NCBI RefSeq assembly: GCF_003611585.1
Contig: NZ_RAVW01000030.1
Coordinates: forward strand, 1-40,234
DNA: 40,234 nucleotides
Direction of reading: 5' to 3'
Source: Corallococcus exercitus
GTDB taxonomy: Bacteria; Myxococcota; Myxococcia; Myxococcales; Myxococcaceae
The translations under genes were made by a program, and so were the position numbers. Within the stretch, counting starts at the first letter, position 1, and each line of letters opens with the position of its first letter. Below the pieces are notes generated by a model. The model was given only the letters and a program-made list of their open reading frames with translations, did not search any database and was not told the DNA's origin. Positions 15,095 to 26,600 of this stretch are shown here, piece by piece.

Positions 15095-17529
15095 TACGGC
15101 GCGGTCTTCTTCTTCAGCTCTTCGAGGGCGCGGGTGAGCACCTGCGCGTTGCAGGCCTTGCCGCCGCCGGACGGCTTCTCGCTGGAGGCCGACTCCACCG
15201 CGCGCGTGAGGGCGGGCAGGGCGGCGGGGTCGCCCAGGCTCACCAGCCGTTGGGCTGCCTTCGCGCGCACGGAGCAGTCGCTGGACTCCAGCGACGCGGA
15301 AAAGAGCTTCACCCGGTCCAGGTCCGCGTGGTCCTTGCTGTCCAGGTAGCGCAGCGCGCCCCACTGCTTCACCGAGAGTTCGCCCCGGGCCAGGGACTCC
15401 AGGTGCGAACGGACCGTGGGGGCCGGCAGGGCGTCCAGGGCCGTGCTCGCGGAGGCGTCGTTGTTTCCCAGGTCCTCGGCCAGCCCGTCCAGGAGGGCCA
15501 TTTCAGGCTCCAGCGAGTCTTCCTTGCCCAGGCTCTGGATGAGGGCGTGCTCCTCGTTGTGCCTGTTTTGCGCGTGCTTCACCTCCGCGCGCAGCAGCGT
15601 CGTCTCCGCGCCCCTGGGCATGTCTGGCGCATCCAACCGCTGGAGCGCTTCCCTGGGCTTGCCGTCCTTCAGCAGCCCACGCGCCTGCACCCGCGGATCA
15701 TTGGCGTGCACCGTCCACGCGACCCCCGCCACCAGCAGCACCAGCGCTCCCGCGACACCGGCCCGCACGCGCGGATGATGACGCAGGTACATCGCGCCCT
15801 CGCGCGCCTTCGTGCGCAGGCCGTCCAGCGGCGACTGCTTCGTCCCGGGCTCCCGGATGCCCAGCGCCGCGCCGAACGGTGAGCCCTCCTCCGAGCGCGT
15901 CACGCGGTACAGCTGCACCTTCTCATCGCGGCCGGGCAGGGGAATGGTGCCGCAGGGCTCGGCGCGGGCCTCGGCGCGGTTGCGCACCATGTTCACGGCC
16001 TCGGTGAAGGTCACCTCGTCCGCGGCGGCCACGTGCTCCACCGCCTTCACCACCTCCATCGGCTCGCCGAGCACCGCGTCGTTCGTCACCAGCACCTCGC
16101 CGACGTGCAGGCACACGCGGATGTGGAGCTGGTGCTCGACTGGCACCGTCTGGTTGTAGCGCCACAGCGCCTGCTGCATCGCCATGCCGCAGCGGATGGA
16201 GGAGGAGGGGGCCCGGAAGACCGCCAGCAGCGCGTCGCCGCGCTTCTGCACCAGCTTCCCGTCATGCTCGCGCACCAGCGGCATCAGCAGCCGGTCGTGC
16301 GTGTCCAGCATCCGCGCGTTCTCCTCGTGCGTCTGCCGGCTCATGCGGTCGGTGAAGCCCTGGATGTCGGTGAGCATCACCGTCACGTTCTGCGCCTTCG
16401 TCACCGCCGCGCCGCCCGTCACCGCGGGCATCCCGCCGCCCGTCAGCCGGGCCGCCGTGCCGAACGCCGCTGTGCCCGTGCGCTGCTGCGCCTGCACCGG
16501 AGGCGCCGTCACGGAAGGGGCTGCCGGTGCCACGCCGAACGCCGCCGTGCCGGAGCCCGGACCGACGGGCGCGGGATTCACGCCGAACGCCGCCGTGCCC
16601 GAACCGGAGCCGACCGGCGCCGTCCCCGCGGCGGGCGTCGCGTGGACGATGGGCGTGCCCTGGCTGGGGGTGAACGCCATCAGCGCCGCGTGCGCCAGGC
16701 CCAGCGCGTCCGCCAGCTCCTTCGCCGTCTGCGGCCGCTTCGCCGGGTCCTTGTCCAGCAGCCGCATCACCAGCGACAGCAGCCCCACGTAGCGCGACAG
16801 ATGCGGGGCCGCGCGGTCCAGGGGCAGCGGCGCGTGCGAGGCGTGCTGCGACAGGAAGTGGCGCGGCGAGGGCCCGTCGAACGGCAGCCGCCCGGACAGC
16901 ACGCGGTAGGCCAGCACGCCGAAGGAGTACAGGTCGCTGCGCGTGTCCACCTTCGCGCCCACGGCCTGCTCCGGGGACAGGTACTCCGGCGTGCCCAGCA
17001 CCACGCCCACCTGGCTGAGCGCGCTGTTCGCGTCCGGCTCCACCAGCCGCGCGATGCCGAAGTCCAACAGCCGCGCCTGCTCGCCGCGCACGGACGGGGA
17101 GATGAGGACGTTCTCCGGCTTCAGGTCGCGGTGGATGATGCCCTTGTCGTGGATGGCCGCCAGGCCCTCCGCCAGCTGCTGGAGCAGCGCCAAGGCCCGG
17201 GGGGCGAGGAGCGGACCGCCCTGGAGCGCGTCGTAGAGGCTCTGCCCCTCCACGAACTCCATGACGAGGCACGCGGCGTCGCCGGACTCGCCAAAGTCCA
17301 CGATGCGCACCACCGCCGGGTGCTCCACGGCGGACAGGAGGCGGGCTTCGCGCTTGAAGCGCTCGGCCATGCCGGCCTGGGCGTGCAGGTCGTGGTGGAG
17401 GACCTTGATGGCGACCTTGCGGCCCAGGGAGACCTGTTCGCCCAGGTACACCTCACCCATGCCCCCGGAGCCCAGGGGCCCGAGGACCCGGAAACGACCG
17501 TCGAGAACCAGTGCGTCGGGGGCCAGCAC
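15094..17529 (-). CDS. Ser/Thr protein kinase fused to a class III cyclase-like domain, membrane-anchored
   Basis: The 811-residue protein starts with a complete Hanks kinase domain: glycine loop GSGGMGEVYL, K42, E61, HRDLKPEN (D135, N140) and DFG (D156). A Pro/Ala/Gly linker (about residues 285-370) contains three copies of GTAAFG. Residues about 380-540 are class III nucleotide cyclase-like: MLTDIQGFTDR and KLVQKRGDALLAVF keep both metal Asp residues. However, the helix that normally reads VNxAxR is MEVVKAV, lacking the transition-state Asn and Arg, so it may bind nucleotide without cyclising it. A single transmembrane helix follows (about 589-605), then a helical repeat region outside the membrane. 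The GTG start at 17529 has no visible ribosome site, so the N-terminus is uncertain. Signalling substrates are unknown. Confidence 0.85.
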   Translation of the reverse strand: MLAPDALVLDGRFRVLGPLGSGGMGEVYLGEQVSLGRKVAIKVLHHDLHAQAGMAERFKREARLLSAVEHPAVVRIVDFGESGDAACLVMEFVEGQSLYDALQGGPLLAPRALALLQQLAEGLAAIHDKGIIHRDLKPENVLISPSVRGEQARLLDFGIARLVEPDANSALSQVGVVLGTPEYLSPEQAVGAKVDTRSDLYSFGVLAYRVLSGRLPFDGPSPRHFLSQHASHAPLPLDRAAPHLSRYVGLLSLVMRLLDKDPAKRPQTAKELADALGLAHAALMAFTPSQGTPIVHATPAAGTAPVGSGSGTAAFGVNPAPVGPGSGTAAFGVAPAAPSVTAPPVQAQQRTGTAAFGTAARLTGGGMPAVTGGAAVTKAQNVTVMLTDIQGFTDRMSRQTHEENARMLDTHDRLLMPLVREHDGKLVQKRGDALLAVFRAPSSSIRCGMAMQQALWRYNQTVPVEHQLHIRVCLHVGEVLVTNDAVLGEPMEVVKAVEHVAAADEVTFTEAVNMVRNRAEARAEPCGTIPLPGRDEKVQLYRVTRSEEGSPFGAALGIREPGTKQSPLDGLRTKAREGAMYLRHHPRVRAGVAGALVLLVAGVAWTVHANDPRVQARGLLKDGKPREALQRLDAPDMPRGAETTLLRAEVKHAQNRHNEEHALIQSLGKEDSLEPEMALLDGLAEDLGNNDASASTALDALPAPTVRSHLESLARGELSVKQWGALRYLDSKDHADLDRVKLFSASLESSDCSVRAKAAQRLVSLGDPAALPALTRAVESASSEKPSGGGKACNAQVLTRALEELKKKTAP

Positions 17530-17609
17530 GGCGCGGCATCTTGCACGGCTTCCGCCTTGGGCGCATGACGTTCCTCCAGGGCGGATTCACCTGGGTACAT
17601 CGTGCCCCG

Positions 17610-17628
17610 CCGCCTGCCTCCCAGGCGG
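17610..17628. promoter_or_regulatory. 7-bp inverted repeat next to an A/T-rich patch in a divergent intergenic region
   Basis: CCGCCTG at 17610-17616 pairs with CAGGCGG at 17622-17628. Just to the right lies TAAAAATT, one of the few A/T-rich spots of the window, between the divergent kinase-cyclase and giant TPR genes (157-nt gap). It is a reasonable place for promoters or an operator, but no standard -35/-10 pair is clear on either strand. Confidence 0.3.
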
Positions 17629-17686
17629 GGGATTGCCTAAAAATTCCAGGGCTTAGGGGGCATGGTAGCCTCCCCAGCCTCCGACG

Positions 17687-20600
17687 ATGGCCACCGACAG
17701 CGAGTCCCCCAAGCCCGCCGCGCCCGCTTCGGGCGCCGCCCCCGAGCTTCGCCTGCTGGATCGGCGCGCGTTCGTGGGCTTTCCGGCCTTGGAGGTCCAG
17801 CCCGGGCTGCGCATCGCCGACTTCGCGCTCCAGATTCCGGACGTCAGCTTCCCGTTCAACGTCAGCGCGGGCGCCACGCGCTACCAGCGCAAGAAGCTGC
17901 TGTTCGGCTTCCTGGAGCTGACGGTCGACGCGGACCTCGTCACGCGCAAGGTGGCGGAGCTGGCCGGGCGGCTCGCGGGCATCGAGGAGCTGCGGCTGCA
18001 CTTCCGCCCGGGCTACCTGGAGGGCCAGGGCCGGCTGCCCGCGCCGGAGCGCACGCCGTTCACGTTCAAGATCGCCTTCGACGCGGACGGGGACCGGCTG
18101 GCCGTCTACGTCTACGACGTGCGGCTGTATGGCTTCTCCGCCACGCCGTCGGTGCAGCTGCCGGGCCTCCTGTCCGAGGCCGTGGGCGCGCTGGGCCTGC
18201 TGCCGGACGTGGAGGTGCGCGGCGCCACCGGCTTCTCCACCCGCGTGCTGCCCGCGCTGTGCGAGCTGGCCGCGCTGAGCCGGGGCTACAAGGTGCCCAC
18301 GCTGGACACCGCGCGCCTGTCCGCGGCCGAGGTCTCCAGCACGGGCCTGCGCCTGCGCTTCGCCGCCGGTGGGCTGCCGCCGCCCGCCGCGCCGGACGAG
18401 GAGCTGATGCTGGCGCTGGAGGGCGCCCGGGCCTTCGCGGACGCGGAAGCGCTGGTCGCGCAGGGCCGGCTCGCGGAGGCGCGGCAGGCGTACCTCCAGG
18501 CCGGTGACGCGCAGGACGCGCACCCGTTCGCGGCGGAGCGGCTGCTGGCGTTGCTCGTCGCGGATCCGCAGGCGCACGACCTGGCCCTGGACGTGGCGGC
18601 CACGCTGTCGCGCCGCCGGGACCGCAGCCCCGCGGCGCTGTGGGGCGAGGCCGTGGTGCGCGAGCGCCGGGGTGAAGGTGCCCGCGCGGCGGAGCGCTAC
18701 CTGGCGCTGTGCGCGCTGGCCCGCCGCACGTCGGAAGAGGCCGCCGCGTTCTTCGCCGCCGAGGCCGCCGCGCGCTCCTCGCGCGACACCGCGCCCCAGG
18801 TGGCGGTGAAGGCGCTGCACGAGCTGCTGGGCCTCAAGCCGGACCACCTGCCGTCGTTGAAGGCGCTGGCGCGCGCGTCGGACCAGGCGCGCGACCGGGC
18901 CGGCGCGGTGCGGGCGTACCGGCGGCTCGCGGCCCTGGCTCGCGACCCGTTGGAGGCCGCGGACGCGCACGTGCATCTGGCGCGGCTGTGCGCGCAGACG
19001 GAGGACGACATCGCGGGGGCCCGGCTGCACTGCGAGGCCGCGCTGCGGTTGTCTCCGGATCAACCGGACGCGCTGCTGCTGCTCGGTGAGCTGTGCCACC
19101 GCGGCGGTGAGCACCTGCGCGCGTTGAAGGCGCTGGACCGGCTGCGCGAAGTGTCCATGGCGCGCCACGAGTTGGACCGCGTGGGACAGGCGGACCTGCT
19201 CGCGGGCCGGGTGTGGGAAGACGGCCTGAAGCAGCCGGAGAACGCGCTCTTGCGCTACCGCGAGGCGGTGTCGCTGCTGCCCGGCGAGCCGGAGCCGCTG
19301 TTCGCCTCCGCGCGCGTCGCCGAAGGTCTGGGCCGGTTGCAGGAAGCCCTGAGCGGCTACCAGCAGGCGCTGGAGCTGGCGGGACCGGCGCCGCGTTCGG
19401 AGAGCGTGCGCCACGCCGCGCACGAGAGCCACCACGCGTTGGCCCGGCTGTCGCGCACGAAGCTGGGCGACCCGGCGCGGGCGCGCGAGCACCTGGAAGC
19501 GGCGCTCGCGCTGGATCCGCGCGACGCGGTGGCGCTGGATGAGCTGATTCCGTACTTCCGCGTCACCGGCCGCTCGCAGGAACTGGCCGAGGCGCTGGAG
19601 AAGGCCGCCGCCCTCAAGGAAGAGCCGAAGGCCCGCGCCGCGCTGTGGGCTGAAGCCGGTGAGCTGTACCGGGGCAAGCTCCAGCAGGCGGACAAGGCCG
19701 ACAAGCTGCTCACGCTCGCGCTGGAGGCGGACGGCGACCACCGGCCCGCGCTGGAGTCGCTGCTCGCGCTGGCCGAGGCCCGCCGCGACGGCGCGCAGCT
19801 CACCCGGTGCCTCGCGGCGCTGGCGCGGCTGACGGTGGAGCCGAAGGAGCGGGCGCAGAAGTACCGCCGCCTCGCGGTGGCCGCGCGCGACCTGGCGTTC
19901 GACCTGGACCTCGCCGTGCACGCGCTGCAGGAGGTGCTGCGCGCGGAGCCGGATGACCTGCCGGCGTTGGGTGAGTTGTGCGCGTTGCAGCGCAAGCGCT
20001 CCGACCTGGCGGGGCTCGCGCAGGCGCTGGAGGACCGCGCGCGCGTGGCCGAGGCGCAGGGCGACAAGCGGCTGGCGGCGGCGGCGCTGCGTGAGCTGGC
20101 CGGCGTGCTGGAGGCGCGGCTGGGTCGCGTGGGCGACGCGCTGGTGGCGCTGGAGAAGGCCGCGCGGCTCGCGCCGGACGCGGCGGTGCTGCTGGACCTG
20201 GCGGACCTGAGCCTGCGCTGCGAGAGGCCCGAGCATGCCCGGCGCGCGCTGGAGTCGCTGCTGGCCACGCTGCCGCGCACCGCGGCGCCGGAGAAGCTGG
20301 CGGACGTTCGCGCTCGGCTGGGCCGGGCGTGTGAACTCCTGGGCGACCGCGAGGGCGCCATCGCCGCGTACGCGCAGGCGTTCCCGCTGCGGCGGCTGGA
20401 TGACGTGCTCGCCACGCGGCTGGAGTCCCTCTACACGGAGGCCGGCGAGACACAGGCGCTGGCGGAGCTGTGGGCCACGCGCGCGCAGGCGCTGGCGGGA
20501 GCGGACCGGTCTGAAGAGGCCGCGCCGCTGTTCCTCCAGAGCGCGCGTGCGCTGCTGGAGCGCGGGGAGAAGGCCGCCGCGCTGATGCGCCTGGCCTCCG

Positions 20601-23600
20601 CGCTGGAGGCGAGCCCCGAGGGACCGCTCGCCGCCGAGGTGCTGGAGGCGCTGGCCGAGCTGGAGCTGGAGCGCGGCGAGAAGCTGGAGGCGGCGCGGCT
20701 GTACGCGCGGCGGGCCACGCTGGTGCCGGATGAGCGAGCGGGCGCGAAGCTGCTCTTCCGCGCGTCGCTGCTGGCCGCAGGCACGAGCCGCGAGGAAGCC
20801 TTCCTCGCCGAGGCGCTGGAGCGCGACGCGACGTTCGCGCCCGCGCGGATCCGCCGGGGCGAGCTGCGGCTGACCACGGATGCCCGCGCCGCGCTGGAGG
20901 ACTTCGAGGCGGTGCTGGCGCTGCCGCCCGCGGACGTGGACGCCCCGCGCGAAGCGGAGCGCGTGGCCCTCACGCGCAAGGCCGCCACCGCCGCCGTGCG
21001 CGCGAACCGCACGGACGCGGCCCGGCGCCTGCTCGCGGAGTTCTGCGCGCGCACGCCGGAGGACCTGGACGCGCGGCTGGAGCTGGCCGCGCTGCACCGC
21101 AAGGCAGGTGCCCGCGAGGCCCTGGCGGACCTGCTGGTGGAGCTGTGGCCGCGCCTCGCCGGAGACGCCCGCCGTCAGGCCCGCCGCGAACTGGCCGAAC
21201 TGTGCCTCTCCCTGGGCCGTGCGAGCGCCGCGGCGGATTCGCTGCGCAGCCTGCTGGCGGAGGAGTCGCAGGACGCGTGGGCGGCGCAGGCGCTGCTGGA
21301 GCTGCTGCCCCCGCCCGGCACGGGCACGCCGGAAGAAGAGGCCGAGCGGCTGGAGCTGCTGGGCACGCTGGTGTCCGCCGCGTCGGGTGAGGCCCGCGCC
21401 GAGCTGCTCGCGCGCCGTGCCGCCCTGCATCGGAGCGCGGGCCGCACGGGTCCCGCGCGGGATGACTGTGCCCAGGCCGCGAAGCTGTCGCGTCGTCCCG
21501 CGCCGCTGCTGCTGATGCTGGCGGAGCTGGCGCGCGAGGCGTCGGACGCGCCCGCCGAGCTGGATGCCTGGCGCCGCGCCGTGGCCGCCGATGCCACCCT
21601 GGGCGCCCGCGCCCGGGAGCGGCTGCTGGCCCTGGCCACCGTGCTGCTGGAGAAGGACGAGCGCGCCTCCGCCGGGGACGCGCTGCGTGCCGCCATCGCG
21701 CTGGAGCCACCCGCCGACGCGCGGTGCGACGCCTTCTTCGCGCTCGCCGAGCTGGCCCGCCGCGAAGGCAAGCCCGCCGACGAAGCCGCGGCGCTGGTCG
21801 AGGCCGCGCGTCAGGGTCCCATCGCCCGCCGCGTGGAGGCGCTCCTGCTGCGCGCCACGCTGCTCGAAGACCTGGGGGACCGCGAGGCCGCCGCGCGCGA
21901 CCTGGAAGCCGCGCTGGTCCTGGCGCCGCGCCACGAAGAAGCCACGCTCGCGTTGCAGCGCGTGCTTCGCGACCTGGAGGACTGGGCCCGGCTCGCGGAG
22001 CTGCTCGCCGCCGAGGCGCCCCATGCGCCGACCTCCGTCGCCGCGTCGCTGTACTCGGAGCTCGCGAGCCTCTACCTCGACCGGTTGGGGCAGGGTGCGC
22101 CCGCCGAGGCCGCGCTGCGACAGGCGCTGCGGCTGACGCCGACCGATGCGGCCGTGCGCCGCCGGCTGGTGTCGCTGGTGGCCGGTCGCGGCGAGCTGCT
22201 GGAGGCCGCGGGCCTGTTGGAGGCCGCCGCTGAAGACGCCGACGCCGCCGAGGCCGCGGCGCTGCTGCGCGAGGGCGTCACCTACGCGCGGCAGGCCCAG
22301 GAGCTGGACCGGGCGCTGGCCCTGGCGCGTCGCGCGCATGCGCGGGTGCCGGCGAAGGGCGAGGACCTGGCCACGCTGGCGGACCTGCTCTACCTGCGCG
22401 GCGCGGTGCGCGAAGCGCTGCCCCTGCAGGAAGCCCTGGTCCAGGCGGCGGACTTCCGCACGGCCCCGGAGGCGGCGGAGGCCACGAGCCTGCGCCTGGG
22501 TGACCTGGCGGAGCAGGCCGGCGACGTGAAGCGCGCGGTGGCCGCGTACCGGCACCTGCTCGCCGAGCGTCCGCTGTGCGAGCGCGCCGTGGAGCGCCTT
22601 GCCGCGCTGCTGGAGCGCGATGATCCGCGCGGTGCCTTCGAGGTGCGCGTCGCCCACGCGCGCGTGCTGGCGCCGTCCGAGGACACCGTCGCGCGGCTGG
22701 TGTCGCTGGCGGAGCGCGCACGCGAGGCGTTGGCGGACGCGGGCATCGCCGCGTCGCTGCTATCCCACGCGGCAACGATGGCGAAGGAGCCGCTGCCCCT
22801 GCGCCGCCGGCTCGTCGCGCTCTACCGCGAGACGGGCCGCACGTCGGAGCTGCTGGCGGAACTCCAGCCGGTGGCCGCGCTCAGCCTCCAGGCCGGGGAC
22901 GTGGACGCCGCGCTCGCGGCCTACGACGAAGAGGCCCGGCTCGCCGAGTCGCTGGGCCGCGCGGACGAAGCGCTGCGCTCGCTCGCCAACGCCCGCGACC
23001 TGTTCGCTGCCGGGGAGCGCAACGCGGAGGCCGCCGCGTGCGAGCGCCGCCGCGCGGAGCTGCTGCGCGACGTGAAGCTGGACCTGAACGCGGCCGAGGC
23101 CTCCCTGGAGCGCGCCTTCGGATTCGCCGCGGAGCTGGACACCGCGCGCATGGGCGCGGCCCTGGCCGAGCGCCGCGACGACGCGGCCGCCGAGGCGCGC
23201 TGGTGGGAGCGCGGCCTGCCCCGCATGACGGGCACGCGCGAGGGCGCGGCGGTGCTGCTGCGCCTTGCCCGCCTGAACCTGGGCGAGCTCGCGGATCCGT
23301 CGAAGGCCGAGGGCTTCCTGCGCCAGGCCCTGCGCCAGGACCGGTGGCTCACGGAGGCCGAAGGCCTGCTCGCGGAGCTGCTGGAGCGCGACGGCCGGCT
23401 CGCGGAGCTGGCCGCCTGGTACGAGGAGTGCGCGGAGGCGGAGATCGACGCCGACCGTCACGCGGCGCTCCTCCTCCAGGCCGCGGTTCTCTACCGCGAC
23501 CGCGCCAACAAGCCGGAGGCCGCCGCCGCCGCGCTCATCGCCGCGCGCGCCGCGAAGCCGGACGACCTGAACCTCACCGCGCAGGCGGCGGAGCTGCTGC

Positions 23601-26600
23601 ACCAGGTGCGCCGCCCCGCCGACGCCGCGGAGTTCGACGCCATCCTCCTGGAGGCCGACCCCTTCCGGGAGCCCGTCTTCACGCGCCACCGCGCCTTCCT
23701 GGAGGAGAGCGGCGAGCGCCAGGCCCTGGCCGAGCTGATGCTCCGCCGCGCCGAGCGCCAGACGCCCGCCGAGGCCGCCGCGAGCTACCTCGCCGCCGCC
23801 AGCGCCTTCCGTGAAGAGGGTGCCCGCGAGCGCGCCATCCTCTGCGAGGACCGCGCGTTCGAGCTGGACCCCGCCAACGCGGAGGCCTTCCAGCACGTGC
23901 GCGAGCGCGCCGCCGGAGACGTGCGCCGGCTGGCGGATCTGCTGGGCCAGCGCGCGGAGGCCGTGGCTCCCACCGAAGCGCTGCCCCTGTTGCGCGAGCG
24001 GGCCCAGCGCCTGCTGGACGCGGGCGAGGCGCTCAAGGCCGCGGAGGCCTTCGACGACTACCTGGGCCGCGCGGGCGGTGACGTGGATGCCCTCTGCGCC
24101 CGCGCCGAGCTGGCCGCCCAGGGTGGAGGCCCCGCCGCCGCGCAGCCGTACGACCGCCGGGTGCTGGCGCTGGGCGGCGACTCGCTGCCGGTGCCGGTGC
24201 TCGTGCGCACGTGGCTGCGCCTGGGCCATGCGTCGCTCGCCTCGGGTGCGTTCCACGACGCGGCGGACGCCTTCGAAGCCGTGGTGTCGCTGGAGCCGGA
24301 GGGCGCGCGCGGTGGTGAGGCGCTGTCGCTGCTCGCGGAGGTGCACTCGCGCACGGGCAACGGCCCCGGGCTGTACCGCGCGTCGTTGCAGCTGGCGCGC
24401 AGGGCCCAGGACGCGGCGACGGAAGAGGTGCTGCTGCGCCGCGCGGCGGACCTCTTCGATGACCCGCGCGAGGCCATCGACGCGCTGGTGCCCCTGGCCC
24501 GGCTGCGCCCGGCGGACGCGAGCGTCATCGACCGCGCGGTGGAGGGCCTGCGCGCGCTGGGCCGCCACGGCGACCTGCTGGGCATCTACGAAGTGGGCGC
24601 GGAGGCCGCGGGAGGCTCGCGCGCCGCGGAGCTGCTGCTCGCCGCCGCGTCCGTGGCGAACGAGTCGCTGTCGGACGCGGACACGGCCTGGGCCCTCACG
24701 CGCCGCGCGGCGGAAGCGGATCCGGAGAACCCGGCCGCCCTGCGCGCGCTGGTGGACGGCCTGCGTGCGCGCAAGGAGTCCGTGGAGCTGCTCGCCGCGC
24801 TGGAGCGGCTGATCCCCCTCACGGAGGACGCGGACGAGTCCGCGGTGCTCCGGCTGGAGTTCGCGGCGCTGGCGAAGGACGCGGGCCGCGAGGACGCCGC
24901 CCGCGACGCGCTGGAGGCCGTGGTGTCGCGGGGCGCTTCCGGTGCCGGCTACGCTGACGCGCTGGAGGCCCTGGAGCCGCTGCTCGGTGAGGCGCACGCG
25001 CGCCGCGCCGAGGTGCGCGTGGCCCGCTCGGAGCTGGCGTCGGGCGAGCAGCGGGTGTCGCTGCTGGTGGCCGCCGCGCGAGCCTTCGAGAAGGCGGGCC
25101 TGCTGGACGAGGCGCTGAAGGCCGCGAAGGCCGCCGTCGCCACGGAGCCGGACCTGCGCGCCGCGCTGCTCGTCGCGCACCTGCACCGCGCCTCCGGAGA
25201 CGCGCCCCGCGCGGCCCGCGCACTGTTGCAGGCGGCCCGGCTCGCCGCGCCCGAGGAGCGTCCCCCGCTGCTGCTGGAGGCCGCCGGCCTCTGGGAGAAG
25301 GCGGGCGAGATGGGCGAGGCGCTGGAGGTCATCGAGCGCATCGCCACCGACGCACCGGACATGTTGTCCGCGTCGGAGCTGGCCGAGCGCTTCGCCCGCC
25401 TGGGCGCCTTCGCGCGCGCGCTGGACGTGGGCTTCGCGCCCGCCATGGCCGCGGGCGAGTACACCGACGCGCTGGCCATGGCCGCGCAGGCGGGCGACGT
25501 GCCCCGCACGCGCGTGGCCCTCTGGGCCCTGGTCGCGATGCCGGACGCGGACCCCGCCCACGCCTCCGCGCTGGCGGACGGCCTGCGCGAGGACGCGGAG
25601 TGGGAAGGCCTGCTGGAGCTGGCGGCCCTGTCCTACGAGCGCGACGCCGCCTTCGCCGTGGCGCTGCGCGACGAAGTCCTGCGCGCCCGTCCGGCCCCGG
25701 TGCTCGCGCGCCTGCGCGCCCTGGAGGAGGTGGGCGGGGAGCCCGGCCTCGGCGCGCGCCTGATGCTCCTCCTGCCGGAGCTGGGCCTGGAGCCCGAAGC
25801 CCTGGCCGAAGCGGTGCTCACCCGCGTGCGCCAGTTGCCGGAGCCCGCGCGGCTGGAGTCGCTGGCCTTCGCCGCGGACGGCTGGCCCGCGCGCCGCGAG
25901 GAGCTGCTGCGCGAGCGCTACGCCCTGGAACGCCAGCTGGGCAACCTGGAGTCCGCGGAGCGCACGCTGGCGCTCATCGCGGAGGACACGCAGGACGCCA
26001 GGGCGCGCGCGCTGCTGCACCTGGAGCGCGGTGAGCTGCTCCAGGGCCCGCTGGCCCAGCCCGCCGAGGCGCGCGAGGCCTTCGAGGCCGCCCTCGCCGA
26101 CGACGCGGACAACCTCGCCGCCGTGCAGTCGCTGCTCGCGCTGGTGGACGAGGCGCGCGAGTCCACGGTGTTCCTCGCGCTGGCGGACACCCTCGCGAAG
26201 CTCGCGGGCGCCGACGCGTGGACGCCGTACCGCGAGCGCCTGGCGGACGCCTACGAAGCGCAGCAGCGCTGGGCCGAAGCGGCCACGCAGCTGGAGCAGC
26301 TCCCGGACACCGACGAGCGGCTGGCCCGCCGCGTGAAGTTCGCCGACGCGCGCGGCCTGGTGGGCGAAGCGCTGCGGCTGCGCGAGCGCCTCACGCAGGA
26401 CCCCGCGGAACTGGAAGTCATCCTGCGCGGCTACCTGGACGCGCAGCTCGTGGGCCCGGCGGTCCGTCTGGCGGAGCGGCTCGCGGACGCGCAGCAGCTC
26501 ACGCCCGCGCTGACGCGGTGGGTGACCGAGCGCTTCTCTCCGTCCCCGGACGGCGCGGTGCTCGCGGTGCGCTTCTGGCCCGCGCTCTTGCGTGAGAAGT

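Noticed and set aside
17541..17568. ATG at 17568 with a good GGAGGA site as start of the kinase-cyclase gene
   Set aside because: It is not in frame with the kinase domain and its own frame is a short Arg-rich stretch ending soon after 17453.
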